64,000 bases of DNA from Tridacna crocea. Taxonomy: Eukaryota > Mollusca > Bivalvia > Cardiida > Cardiidae. Position numbers and translations under genes: made by a program. Of the stretch, positions 41,182 to 52,790 are shown in pieces; within the stretch, counting starts at the first letter, position 1; each line of letters begins with the position of its first letter. The DNA lies in the NCBI GenBank assembly GCA_943736015.1, contig OX031064.1, forward strand, positions 37,871,361-37,935,360, given 5' to 3'. The notes beneath the pieces were generated by a model. The model did no database searches. It had not been told where the DNA came from and worked only from the letters and a program-made list of their open reading frames with translations.

Positions 41182-42477
41182 TCATAGCCACTATTATTAA
41201 TGGTAACCATGGCAAAGACTGACATAATTATGAAAACAGGACGTTGTCCCAATGAAATAAAGTCACTTGCCCTGATTACTATAGACAGCCACCTCTTCAA
41301 AATAACCGACCAAATTATACCAAACTACAGGTACATAGCCTTAGGTGCTGGTAGTCATGGAATAGTTATACAGGCTGAACTAGGACAGCACTGCTTAAAT
41401 CCTTCAATACAAGGCTCACAACTTAGCGATCAACCCTAGTATTAGTGTCTATTAACATTTATCAAGGAGGAAAACAATGATAGAAAAATTGAAGCTGTTG
41501 ATCAAACGAATACTGCATGTATATTAGGCTGGTTTTACTACTCTACAAATATAATAATATAGTCGCTAAGGTTAAATGAATGCAACATTCCATCTTAAAA
41601 CTTTCAACAAATCTGTGAAAATAATTACTTTATAATGACTTGGTCCCCTTTCTTGCAAAACTTCGTAGTGGAATACATATACACTTTTTTTGCATCAATG
41701 TTGATCACACTTGTCTTGTATGGTCAAAGCCTTGACATGTTTGTCCGGGTTGAATTGATAAATTTCAGGCATTGGAACATGGATACAAATCCTGTGTCTT
41801 CATAACAACTTTCACAACAACGTATACAAAATGATGTCATACTAGCGTCATACTAATTTGCGCCAAAAAATTCAAGCTAAAATTGAAGAAAACTTGATTT
41901 ATTAAAACGTGTTTTTTTTTACGCTCCCCCGCTTAAGCGTACAAATGTTACTACAGTAACGCAATTCAAGGCAGCTAGAGATAATTTGGTAAAAAAGTTT
42001 AACTTTTATGCAGTTTGTAGATACTGAACTACACTATTACCAAATTATACACTGAATTAGCTGGTAATACGGAAGTAAAAGGTCCATTGTACGAATTTCT
42101 TGATCAACCCTCGTAGGTTACTCTCGATGACGTCACTAGCTGTTAAAACTCACAAGTGACATCCCTCGCGTTCAGACGTTCACCTGTACAAATTTCAAGA
42201 TAATAGAAAAAACGCAAATAAATTTCATCCACATCTGTTATAAGATTATATCTGACAAGGATGTGGGATATCTTTATAAACGATCTGACAAATTAGGGTT
42301 TAAGTTATCAAGTCAAAAGGTTATAGATAGTTTCCGCCTAAAATACATATTGCCCTCAGAATATTTCTAAGCCGGCCAAGGTCACACCGGATCAAGGTTC
42401 GTGTGATACCCTTGAAGAGTGTAAAACAGAACAGAACAACGTCATCTTAGAAACATGATTACGGTCGTATATACACT
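41182..42477. other. Stretch with no recognisable gene
   Basis: One TGACGTCA at 42128-42135. Nothing else is assigned. Confidence 0.4.
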
Positions 42478-42706
42478 TTAACCCTTTCCCAAACGACAAA
42501 CTTTTGGACTAGACCAAATTGAACGCATTTGCAGATGACAATTCAACTCTTGTTGAAAAGATGATTTCTGTCTATGATAGGGTAGAAAACATTGTGGGAA
42601 AAGGAGAAAATGCTGGTTACCAGCATTTTCTCCTTTTCCCACAATGTTTTCAAAAGGCTACTTTTCCAGATCCGTAAAAACCAGGGATTGTTTAGGAAAG
42701 GGTTAA
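42478..42706 (-). mobile_element. Family A hairpin MITE, intact reference copy
   Basis: TTAA at 42478-42481 and 42703-42706. Ends TTAACCCTTTCCCAAAC and GTTTAGGAAAGGGTTAA. The 65-bp palindrome from 'aaaacattgtgggaaaagga' to its complement, centred on GGTTACC, pairs perfectly. Blocks 'agaccaaattgaacgcattt' and 'cgtaaaaaccagggattgtt' flank it. It is non-coding. Confidence 0.94.
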
Positions 42707-42849
42707 AGCATGTTTAAGTCTGGAGGTTGTTTGTATAAGTTATTTCTGTAATAGATTTACAACGTATTGTAGAAAGGGATGTCCAGACATATGGGCTTCT
42801 TTGACTATGAGGCGCCACTGACTATTTTTGCAAGGAAAAAAATCTAATT

Positions 42850-42905
42850 ACATCGGACTGTAAAGATCCAAGATCGGACTGCACAGATCGATCTTGGTTG
42901 GCTGC
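42850..42905 (+). mobile_element. Family C hairpin fragment
   Basis: 'catcggactgtaaagatcca', 'agatcggactgcacag' and 'atcgatcttggttggc' are a truncated hairpin. Confidence 0.45.
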
Positions 42906-44599
42906 AAAAGCGCTATTAATTGGGCATGATAGCCACGATATTGATGTTCGCATATAAAAGATAATTTCAAATAAAATAAAAATAAAATCAATTTCAAATA
43001 ATTCTTAACAAGAGATAATACTACACCCGTCATTGGTATCAGTTGTGCTCCTATCTGACAAAGGATGGAGAACGGCACTCTTGTTGCGAATCCAAGTCTA
43101 TACATGTATTTTGATGGGCCAAGAGGTTAATTATATTTTAACCAAAATGGAATACAACATAAATATAGATGACGTTTCACAGCACTGTAACAAAGGAAAT
43201 ACTGTTCATTATCACTATCCCATACACGCATGTGGGTGTGACATATATTGGCATTTGAGATACATGTACATCGAATCTGTAATGAGCTGGTCTTTGAGAT
43301 AAAATGTTATCTAAGTACTGCGTCTAGGAAAAATGCAATAAAGCGATCCTTTTGCGAGCTTAACGACAATTGTTCTTGACGAGTTTGATAACAACTCTTC
43401 TCAACCAACAAATTTTAAAATCTAGATTCTTTTTTTATCACATACTGTAACTGTATCCCAGAAATTACCATGAGGCTCTGTCGAATACACTTCGAGGTAG
43501 AATCCCAAGGTTCACTGGTTCATTTCGCCAGCTTAGCCAAGTTGTTTACGGGAAAAAAAATTGTCCGATGTTCTATTTAGAGACGCTCCAGGAAAGCAAG
43601 AATTGATGGTCTGGCTGCATCTAAATCTAAAGCAGTAGCGAAAAAGCGCCTGTCTCCGAAAAGAAAAGAACATGTAGGGCTCGGTCTACTACACCATTCA
43701 AATTATATCATGGCGACCAGTGTACCTTTGCATGCTTTTTCGGGCTGTCTTTCACCAACTTTAAGCACAAATCTCTCTTCTGCCACATTTTTTTTCTCAA
43801 AAAGAAATGGGTAAGCGATACTTATCAAAGTTTTGCGTTTAGGAAGTTGATCAGAAGCATCTTCACATTATATATGCCTTGCACGCGATTATTGTTGTTG
43901 AAGATGATAAGGATATCCTCTTTTACTCTGCATGGTTTTACACCAGTCTTCGATCTTTCACTTAATGAGTTTTAAGCATTCAGGCTTGAAACCTTTTATA
44001 GGGACGGCACAAATTTCCTTGCTGCTCATTTAAGTCCTTTCCCGCTGTTCTATTGCTCGATCTCTTTTCCATCGTTCTTTGAAGGTCAAGCTGTGTCAAG
44101 CAATTCAGTAAACCAAATCCTTGCCATCGTTACAAAAGAAACCCAACCGCTCCCACCCTTGCCTTTTTTTTGTAAATAAAGTTTCTTATAGTAGTTGTAT
44201 CAATATAAATAATTTTGCACACTGATTTGCTTCAGTTAGTCTCGTTTCAGAAGTACCCATACTTTCAATCAGAACTCCGAAGTCGCAGCTCCCTAATCTC
44301 TTTGTAGTGTGTCTGGTGGGATGTACATCCACCAGTATCGATCTTGGTTGAAAAGTAGTTTAAAATTCTAACTTAGCTTGTTTGCATAGTTCCACTGTGG
44401 GTCTCTGTCACCTGGGCTCACTTGTCGCTATCTAATTATTTGTAAGTTACTGAGAGGGGCTGTGGCCAGATTTCGCAAATCAAAGATTTAATTCTTTTAC
44501 TCTGAATTGCTTTGAAATGACTTGTCAAATGATATTAGTAGAGTATCTAAGTGTTTAATTAGTTTGTGTTTGTCCTTTATAATAATTTCTCGTTTTACT
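42906..44599. other. Stretch with little recognised
   Basis: 43362-43425 ('cgagcttaacgacaattgtt', 'cttgacgagtttgataacaa') is a half copy of family N. Nothing else is assigned. Confidence 0.4.
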
Positions 44600-44886
44600 A
44601 TAACGACCTCTAAAAAGAAGATTTTTGAAAACATTGAAAAAGACAAAATACTAGACAATGTTATTATTTCCCATAATGTTATTTTTTTTAATACAAATAT
44701 TTTGTTTATTTTTTATTCTCACAATGTTTTCAGCACTTTTAATTACAAATAGCATATTTTGAACATTTTCTTATTTTCCCTTATACCGTGTCAACTTAAA
44801 ACGCCATCATTTAAACTCCGTTTATTATGTTGTCTGCAAAAGCTTTCAGTTCAGACAAATCCAAAATTTTGTCGTCTACTAGAAAG
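44600..44886 (+). mobile_element. Family A relic, expanded centre
   Basis: 'aaagaagatttttgaaaaca', 'ttcccataatgttattt', 'ctcacaatgttttcagcact', 'ttgtctgcaaaagctttcag' and 'cagacaaatccaaaattttg' are in family order, but the hairpin is replaced by AT-rich sequence. Old copy. Confidence 0.55.
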
Positions 44887-45126
44887 TTAAACGCCTTTCT
44901 TTTGCTGAATTCTAGTAAATGAATAATTATTTTTCTGCTATCGCAATTTTACCTTCGCATAGATTAAAATATCTCACAGACATCAAACAATTTATATACA
45001 AGATCAGATATAACATTCTGGAAAACTTGATGAGAAAGCCTAAGGTAGCGCCTTAGCTTGTACAGACGAGTAAGAACTCAATGACATGATAATTGACAAG
45101 AATAACGATACTGCCGGGTTGTGCGA

Positions 45127-45870
45127 TCTGGGTCCGTATTAACCAACCATTCTTAAGAACATTCTTACTCAAATCCTTCAAAATTTTGTCAATGTGAAAG
45201 TAACAGAAATTCTGATTGGCAAAACCAAATGGTTTAGCCAATCAGAAGTTCTGTTACTTTCACAGTTAGAAAATTTTGAAGAACAAGACAAAGAATCTCC
45301 TTAAAGGTGGCCCTTCAGAATTTGGGACGAAAATTTTACAAAAATACAAAAATATCTTCCTTATACTCCCAAAGCCTTATAATCGTCATTCATAAAACCC
45401 CAGTAGTCGAAAACCATCGGACAACACGAGAAATTAGAGATTTACTACGGCCAAGGTCGACATCGACGGGAGACACGTTCTATTTTTACATAAACAACTT
45501 GCTCATTTACATACCGGAAAAATACAGATGAAGCTTCAAACATAGCGTCCAAAGAAGATATGAAAAATAATTACATGTTTGTTATGTAAAGGGCTTTAAG
45601 CGTCATTAGTCACGTGCCAGTCACTTAACATTCCCATAATGCATTTTTTTTATTTTTGGCGCGAAATCTAAAGATAACTTAAGAGGCTACGTAGCCTTTT
45701 AAGGGAATACCACCAAAAAAAATTTTTTTGGTAATTTTATGATTCTTAATAATTGATGATTTGCATAGTTTTTTCATATAAATGTCAGTGATATATATAT
45801 TTTTTGATTTGGTGTGATGTGAAAATTCTAAGTACCCACCTTTAAGAATGGTTGGTGAATACAGATCCTG
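45127..45870. repeat. Family E foldback, split by a later insertion
   Basis: The left part 45127-45304 runs from 'gggtccgtattaaccaacca' through the central 'ttctgattggcaaaaccaaa' palindrome to 'gacaaagaatctcc'. The last 25 bases ('gaatggttggtgaatacaga') resume at 45846. The missing junction is where the element 45301-45845 sits. Confidence 0.87.
45301..45845. mobile_element. TTAA-bounded 537-bp element (family F) nested in family E
   Basis: TTAA at 45301-45304 and 45842-45845 flank ends AGGTGGCCCTTCAGAATTT and AAAATTCTAAGTACCCACCT, which are imperfect inverted repeats (AGGTGG and AGAATTT paired). Family E copies have one TTAA at this exact place ('gttcTTAAgaatgg'), so the duplication is proven by comparison. 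A 74-codon open frame inside has no recognised domain. It also contains 'ttagtcacgtgcca', shared with about 849-862. Confidence 0.85.
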
Positions 45871-46000
45871 GCCTTATCTTTGAATAGCTAATTTGACGTC
45901 TTGTCGTTTTCGTAAAACATTCGAAATAATATAATCTCTTTTCTGATAGTAAATTCGAAGACTAACCATTTTATTGGCAGAGAGAGAACGCCTTATCCAA

Positions 46001-46213
46001 TTAACCCTTAGGCTGGTGAGCACGACGCTGTAGTCTTTTGCGGCTAGTGTTGATCAGTATCAGACTGCACAGAACACGCATTCTGATCTTGAATCTACAC
46101 TGTCTGATATGGAGATATCTGTTCCCTTTAAGTACCTTTGAAACAGAAAAAAATAGCTTTTAAATGTCGGCTGGAAAGTTTCATTTGAATTTGTTTAGCA
46201 GGATAAGGGTTAA
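46001..46213 (+). mobile_element. Family C hairpin MITE, both TTAA ends intact
   Basis: TTAACCCTTAGGCTGGTGAG at the left and 'tttagcaggataagggTTAA' at the right (46210-46213) are the clearest ends of this family. The hairpin arms 'gatcagtatcagactgcaca' / 'attctgatcttgaatctaca' have several unpaired changes. Confidence 0.9.
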
Positions 46214-46425
46214 ATGGCTAGGATGGAGAATTTAAGAACCGATTCGGAACACTGCCGTGGGATATCGCCCCTTATCGATGAAAATGTGGAAAATGATATA
46301 GACAAGAATTTGTTGTTTACAACGAGAATTAATTGCATATACAAACATTTCCTAGTGATTTGTTATTTTAACCGGGTCAAACCATATGTTCCCAGGTGAG
46401 AAACAAGATCAAAGGAAACTACATG

Positions 46426-46625
46426 TTAATCCTTAGGCTGCTATGTCAGACTCAAGGGTGTTTTGCGGACAGGGTAGATTAAGGTCAGACGGTACAGAAC
46501 GTGCATTCTGATCTTGGATCTAAACTCCTCGATGAGAATATATAATTTACTCTCTTATTCGAAATGAAACAAGTTTGAAATACAAGTAGCAGAATTCGGG
46601 TTTCTGTTAACTATATACAGGTTAA
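46426..46625 (+). mobile_element. Family C hairpin MITE, eroded right end
   Basis: TTAATCCTTAGGCTGCTATG at the left, then 'ttttgcggacagggtagatt' and 'gtgcattctgatcttggatc'. The right end is blurred near 'gttaactatatacaggttaa'. Confidence 0.78.
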
Positions 46626-46648
46626 GGATAAGACAGACGAGTAAACTA

Positions 46649-46652
<4 letters not shown>

Positions 46653-46701
<49 letters not shown>
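46653..46701. repeat. (GA)n microsatellite
   Basis: About 24 uninterrupted GA units. Confidence 0.95.
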
Positions 46702-46703
<2 letters not shown>

Positions 46704-47275
46704 AAAACATCTAGAAATAGTGAATGCAAATAAACAAATATACCAGAGGATAACACGTATGAGCTAAATTCATGTTTAAACCCTCATTTGTATTTTTGAA
46801 ATACATTCAATCCAGCGTAAAAAGCAATCTGCAACTCGTGTAATGTTCAACATATACTGAGTGCCCATAGTGAGCAAATTTGTTGAAATGCATTTGAGTT
46901 ATAGACGCACGGACGCGCGGGCTATACACACTCCCTGCAAAAAAAATCGGGGTTAAATTTTACTGAAACTATTTAAGATGGATATTATCATGAGTCTGAT
47001 AATGCCTTAAAGCAATCTCTGTCAAAGTTCCAGCGGCTGTAACTGTATTGTAAAAGTAGAACAAAAGTTGGTAACTTCTGTTCATTATTAAAAAAAAAAA
47101 CATTTTTCAAGTTGCCAATTAATTTCATAACAACGATTTCTGCAAGAACTTAGAATTTTGGCAGATTATAATGATATCCAGTTTTAAATAGTATAAATCA
47201 TGAATTAATTGTGTTTGGGTTTCGACACCTGAATCATTTACTTTTGGCCCCTAGCCTTCAAGCGTTCAGCTAGCT
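46702..47275. other. Stretch with no recognisable gene or repeat
   Basis: Nothing is assigned. 'tagacgcacggacgcgcggg' near 46902 is a GC-rich patch. Confidence 0.35.
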
Positions 47276-47504
47276 TTAACCCTTTACCAAACAATCCTTG
47301 GTTTTTACGACCCTGAGATAGAGGCCTTTTGAAAACATTGTGGGAAAAGGAGAAAATGCTGGAAACCAGCATTTTCTCCTTTTCCCACAATGTTTTCTAC
47401 CCTGTTGGAAATAAATTTCAATTTTTGAGTTACGTATATTTTGTCGTCTGCAACGGCTTTCTATTTGGACGAGCCTAAAATTTTGTTGTTTGGTAAAGGA
47501 TTAA
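47276..47504 (+). mobile_element. Family A hairpin MITE
   Basis: TTAA at 47276-47279 and 47501-47504, end TTAACCCTTTACCAAAC, 'cgaccctgagatagaggcct'. The 65-bp palindrome has core GCTGGAAACCAGC (still symmetric about the centre), and the right end is 'gttgtttggtaaaggattaa'. Confidence 0.92.
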
Positions 47505-48263
47505 GCAACCTCTTAATGCAATCCCTATGTCGCTACTTTATTGCTTTACACTCACTATAATGAATTTGGAGGCTTTTGGTTAAAAAAAAAAAATGCGCCG
47601 TCAAAGTTTATTTATCCAGTAGGCATACTACCAGAAAAAAAGGGACAGTATCGTTCTATGCATTCTTATCTTGCTCTACTCAGCACGCTTTCTGATATGC
47701 TATTGTGTAAAAAAGTAAGCTTTCTGTAAAATATCTTTCCAAGACCCATAAAAAGTTGAAATAAAGTGAATATATACTTTTTTGTTCAAGTGACAAAATA
47801 GCTGCCAAAAGTAAACAAAACAAATGTTAAAATGCATTCAAATTCAAATGAATTCAAATGAAAGTATGGAATAAAAGCGTCAAGATGACAATCTGATATT
47901 GTACAGTCGGTCGAAGTGCAACTAGCTGACAGACAAATTAATTTCAAAATTTGGTCAAATGTTGCCACGTTACTCTGTGTTTTGTTTACTTTTTGCGTGA
48001 TCATGAAATTTATTTTTTTTTGCCGGCGACTAAGACTTGGACCGCCAGCATAATTTGATATTGTCATCTTCACGGTATTTTCCATACGTTTGAATACCAT
48101 TATTTTGATTTAAATGTACTCTAACACCTGCATTACTCTTTCAGTTGTTCATGGGTTTTTAAAGAAAGTTCAGAAGCAATAAGAACATCTTTTCATAGTA
48201 TGTACAATAATTTCTATGGAGTCTTGTGATTGTCACGTGGTATACATTTTTTAATTGATGTTT
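47505..48263. other. Stretch with no recognisable gene or repeat
   Basis: A 104-codon minus frame at 47786-48100 has no recognised domain. Nothing is assigned. Confidence 0.35.
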
Positions 48264-48494
48264 ACCATTTATCACACAAGAACATTTCAGACTGGTCCAA
48301 ATTGAAAGCATTTGCATGCAGTCGACAAAATTCCATATGACTCAAAAATTGAAACTTGTTTCCAGCAGGGTAGAAAACATTTTGGGAAAAGGAGAAAATG
48401 CTGGTGACCAGCATTTTCTCCTTTTCCCATAATATTTTCAAAAGGCTTCTTTTTCAGGGTCGTGAGAACCAGGGAATGTTCGGGAAAGGGTTAA
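48264..48494 (-). mobile_element. Family A hairpin MITE
   Basis: Left end eroded ('taccatttatcacacaag'), 'ggtccaaattgaaagcattt', palindrome with GCTGGTGACCAGC, 'ggcttctttttcagggtcgt', end 'gttcgggaaagggTTAA' (48491-48494). Confidence 0.87.
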
Positions 48495-48949
48495 GGAAAT
48501 ACCAACTAATTGGAATATATTATCAATTCATTATAATGGATCTTATTTCGATAGAAAAAAATGATAATTCGTTATCTTCAAATGGAACTTCTATGATATG
48601 AAATAGTAATTGTTTATTTGAATCATTGTTTCTTTTTCTCAAAAGAACATTTCATTATAACGATTGTTTTCTTTCGTCGAATTTCAATAAATTATAGATG
48701 ACGTGTGACGCATGCTTCCAACGCAACTTCGTACACTGCCAAATACGATAAGCAACTTTATTTAAATGCAAACTTTACTGAGGTTTGATTTTTATGCTGT
48801 TTGACAGGAAAATCAATGAAACAAACCATTCTTCATTATACAGTATTTGTTAGTGTTTTTATTATTGTAAAAGCTTGATAGTTTCATAAATATATTGACA
48901 ACATCTGTAAGCAGCATATTCTCCTCTTTTTATTTTACATTTTTTCCCC

Positions 48950-49085
48950 TTTTTGAGAATAATCTCGTGATTTGAGCTATATCTAATATGTTGTTTGCAA
49001 ATGTTTTTAATATAAAGCCTTCATATACCTTTAATATTGACAATCTAAAATCTTGTCCTCTGCCATTGTAAAACTTTAAACCTTT
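48950..49085 (+). mobile_element. Family A right-half relic
   Basis: 'gttgtttgcaaatgttttta' and 'tgacaatctaaaatcttgtc' match the right arm. The hairpin is absent. Confidence 0.4.
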
Positions 49086-49232
49086 TCGGATTCTGAAGTC
49101 TATAATACTGCTTACTGCTAATGGCATAGATAAAGGAAAGACAGTGCTCCCTTGTGTCGTAGTCCGTGTCGCCCTCCTTTTTTTCCTTAAGTCAAGCCTC
49201 CATACGATTCAAATCTAATTCTAATTTTGACA

Positions 49233-49268
49233 GCCCCCCCCCCTTCCCCCCCACCCCACACACACACA
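49233..49268 (+). repeat. C-rich tract with (CA)n tail
   Basis: C10, TT, C7, A, C4, then ACACACACAC. It could form an i-motif, or a G-quadruplex on the other strand. Confidence 0.85.
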
Positions 49269-50521
49269 AAAACGAATATTTATTTGGCAAACGTAAGATT
49301 TCACGACAATGTTGATTTATTATATAGGTATAAATCACGTACCTTGTTTCAATCATCCATTCTATTCAACATCAAAATGATATTCAGAGTGGCTGCAGAA
49401 GAAATCCAATAGCATCATGCTGCAACAGACCTCAAAATAAAAACTGGCTTGTATACTGTTGGGCTATCACATTTGTCTTTATCTAAAAGGAAATCTGGCG
49501 ATTTTAGCTCTGCCTTGCGCCTCCTAAGTGATTTCACTGAAGTTCGGTCATGTAATTATTTGATAATTCTCTGACCAATCATTACATGCTTACGTCTTCT
49601 GCTCATATGAAAAGGTTTATTGAACATGTGGTAGATGTTAATATAAAATTCATTCAATGCGTTTTTATTCTTTAATAGATCTAGTATTTTTACAAGAAGC
49701 GTCTACACGAGTAATATATATTTGCTAATTGTACATGTGAAATAAATGTTACTAAAAGATATAAAGATCTTGTATGCTTTCTGTACGAATTCCGGATTAT
49801 CAATTTAATTCGAGGTTTTAACAAAGGAAGTCGAAGCTGGCATAATTAAATTTCGATCCTTTGTACGTCCACAGCCGAAACGAAATCGAATGCAGGGGAG
49901 TGGGTTTCAACTTTGCATACATGTACATGTATATTCATTCATTCATATTATACACGCTTGTCGATTTGATGTCTCATGCACATGTAAAAAATTCGCAGAG
50001 ATCTATATTTGAAAACAAATCTTTTTACCAACTTTTACCAGGAATAATTTAAAAGATAAAACTGGCTCTAAGGAAGCCAGATTTCTAGGTTTGGGTTTCC
50101 AAATGGTGATGGCAGGCAACAAAGATACCCTACCTAACCCCCGCTCCCATCCTTATGGAAATGGCAAATCATTGTTCGTTTCGATTTCTTGTTTTCTACA
50201 TCACTTTCTGTTCATTTCGTCGAACCTTTTTCGAACCCAACTTTGACAGCCAAGGATGACCACTACTACGGTGTTTTATTTATCCTCAGCTGATCGAGTC
50301 GTAACCGTCAAAAGCCAGTAGACTGCGTATCTAGGGGTGCACTAATTGCGACTCGGCAGTCAACGGTGATAGAGCATCGTACTGATTGTTACCCTAAGCT
50401 AGCAAAGGTGTTCCAAATTTAATCATGATTTATAATTTGGTCGGCTTTACAATAGGGTTTTTCTTTGGTACAAGGGGGTTCACCGTAGCAAAGTGGTAAA
50501 ATGGTTGAAATAATTGTATTC
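49269..50521. other. Stretch with no recognisable gene or repeat
   Basis: Nothing is assigned. Confidence 0.35.
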
Positions 50522-50699
50522 CGTGGTCCATAATCACCAACCATTCTTAGTTTCATACTTAGTCTTATTTTAGATTTAAGAAAATGATACAATTTCTTAC
50601 TTTCTGACTATTAAAGATTTGTTGTGTCACTTTTAAATTTAGAAAATTCTTGGGGATAGGACAATTAATATTCTTAAGAATGATTGGTGAATACGGTCG
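50522..50699. repeat. Family E foldback, old copy
   Basis: Outer arms 'ataatcaccaaccattctta' and 'ttcttaagaatgattggtga' with 'atacgg' still pair. The central 'ctgattggctaaacc' block has decayed to 'ctgactattaaagattt'. Confidence 0.75.
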
Positions 50700-51599
50700 C
50701 AGGCTTTCTTTGGTAAATAACCTCAGAACGAAAGTGGAGTACAATATCGGTCAAATGCAGAAAAATCTGGTTTACTGAGCCGTCGCTAAGAATGGGGCGT
50801 AAGCTCTAAACCAACAAGCAAACAAAGCGTCTCATATGAAGGAAACTACTCGAATTCGATTCCATTTATGCAACTCATTTATTTGTGCTTTCCGTAAAGA
50901 AACCAACCTGAAATAGATAGACGCATATCAGAGATGCGTTAAACCATCCTTTCAATCGCAGATTATATTTCAAAGTTTCGAGTTCTTTTAGAACATACAT
51001 GTGCACTGACCATTTCAACCTATTTCTTCATTTTGACTGAAAACGTCGTCCTGTAAAGAGAAAACTGTTACCAACAAAGGATTGCTCTTTTATTCTTAAT
51101 ATTTTAAAAAGCTTTTATAGTTTGTGGCCCACAGAATCAAATTTATACAATGAGAAACTAAGATCTAGACATCACTAATGTAATGCCACCCTACTTAAAG
51201 GTGATCTATTTTACGCAAAATCTCATTCATAAGAATGGCCGTTCTAACGTGTTGCAATGATGGCCATAGAGCTCCGTAATGGAACAGTTTTGTTTTGCTT
51301 TGCAATTGATATGGATTGGGTTTCTAACGCTTTATCGTAGCCATGGTATCAATTTTTGCGCTGTTAGGCTTAAAAACATATTTCCCCTGCAGACATTTTA
51401 CTGTCCTGTTGCATACTATTTTACGAGTAATTTTTCCTTTTGTCTAAATGATTTTAAAAATGGTCATTTGCCAAACGCAAAGGATCGTGAACTGTTAGTA
51501 TATAGCCATTACGTTTTGACTGTACATTATATTGAAGTGAAGCCATTGTGGTACTACAGATAGTTCCTCAAAACACTTCTAATCTACATCCACTGCCTT

Positions 51600-51950
51600 T
51601 CAAAGCACCGAGCCCGGTAAAGCAGTGGGTAGCGTACAGGGCCCGTATTCACCAACCATTCTTAAGAACGTTCTTTGTCTTATTCTCCAGAATTTTCTAC
51701 ATTTGTAAGTAACACAACTTCTGATTGGCTAAATCATTCGGTTTAGCCAATCAGAAGTTCGGTTTAGCCAATCAGAAGTTGTGTTACTTACAAATTTAGA
51801 AAACCTTATAAGACTAAGACTATTCTCAAGATTGGTCGGTGAATACGGGCCCAGGACTTGAGGCCTTGTCGGTTGCAGGTTAGAATCCTCAGTTCAGTGA
51901 ATTTCCTCCGAAGGTTGATGCTAGTCAGTGCGACAGGATTCATTCTTTTT
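51600..51950 (+). mobile_element. Possible tRNA-derived SINE split by family E
   Basis: 'agcagtgggtagcgtacagg' resembles a polymerase III A box. 'gttgcaggttagaatcctca' resembles a B box (GGTTCGAATCC type). They are separated by the family E foldback at 51639-51852. Removing that element places the two boxes about 40 bases apart, as in tRNA-derived SINEs. No second copy is in the window to confirm it. Confidence 0.4.
51639..51852. repeat. Family E foldback with internal duplication
   Basis: Outer ends 'gggcccgtattcaccaacca' and 'ggtgaatacgggccc'. The inner block 'ttcggtttagccaatcagaa' is tandemly duplicated, which makes the loop side asymmetric. The stem 'aagtaacacaacttctgatt' pairs well. Confidence 0.9.
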
Positions 51951-52199
51951 TTCCTTGCGGTTATAAAGGAGAGCAGCTAGTTGCTTTTGAAGATTTTTTT
52001 GTGGAAGAGCTGGTAAAAGAACAGGAATACGTGGAAAGGGGCACTGACATAACGTTTAAAACACGTTTAAAATAGACACAAAAACAATCCTTTCGAAAGA
52101 GTTCAGCTGCATACCCTCGAAAACTCGTCTGTCGCTGGCAGAACATTGACAGGTCTCTTGTTCAGCAATAACGTTTATGTATTGCAAGTTATTCTTTCG

Positions 52200-52305
52200 A
52201 AACATGAAATCAAATTGGCTTTTTGTCTGCACCACTTGGGTCGTTATGATATATTTACGGCCATAATAAACTATGGAAACAATGCGTGAATATAATCTGA
52301 CCCTT
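52200..52305 (+). repeat. Dispersed repeat family K, copy 1
   Basis: 'ttgtctgcaccacttgggtc', 'gttatgatatatttacgg' and 'ataataaactatgg' recur at 53520-53635 with modest divergence, preceded in both by a similar 'catgaaatca' block. Confidence 0.75.
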
Positions 52306-52464
52306 TTTATGCCGAATAAAAATTGTTGAAGACAAAAAGTGTTGAATTATTTGACATTAATTTGGGTTCAAATGGCACCGAAAAAGCAGCGGAGAGTGTA
52401 AGACACTCTTGTTAGAGGCCAACGAAATAAAGTTGAGTGCCTAATGGCTCGGTACAAAAAGTTT

Positions 52465-52790
52465 TCCCTATATAAGCCCATGTAACTTTTCTTGACCCCC
52501 GGTACTTGGCCAAATTCGACCCTAGGGCTAGAACTTGGGCAGTCTTGGTAGACGTCCACTACATAAAGCTACATGCAAAATTGGGTAGCCCTAGGCCTTA
52601 TGGCCGAGTACGAGAATATTAAGCTTTCCCTATATAAGCCCATGTAAAACTTGTGACCCCTGACCTCCGTGGCGGGGCCAAATCCCCAGGGCTATAATTT
52701 GTAAAAAAAAAAGTTGGTAGAGGTCAACTAGTTAAAGCTACATGCCAAATTGCCCTATGCCTTACGGTTTCAGACGAATATTTTCAATAT
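52465..52790 (+). repeat. Two tandem copies of a 161-bp repeat
   Basis: 'tccctatataagcccatgta' occurs at 52465 and 52626. Each copy continues with 'tgacccc', 'ggccaaat', 'agggct', 'ttggtaga', 'gtc' and 'aaagctacatgc'. I associate this type with molluscan genomes (from memory, unsearched). Confidence 0.75.

Noticed and set aside
47786-48100. 104-codon minus-strand frame as a gene
   Set aside because: No recognised motif. The C-terminal part is low-complexity and hydrophobic by composition.
51600-51950. A functional tRNA gene
   Set aside because: The A-box and B-box likenesses are imperfect, split by an inserted foldback, and no cloverleaf can be formed by eye. At most a SINE.
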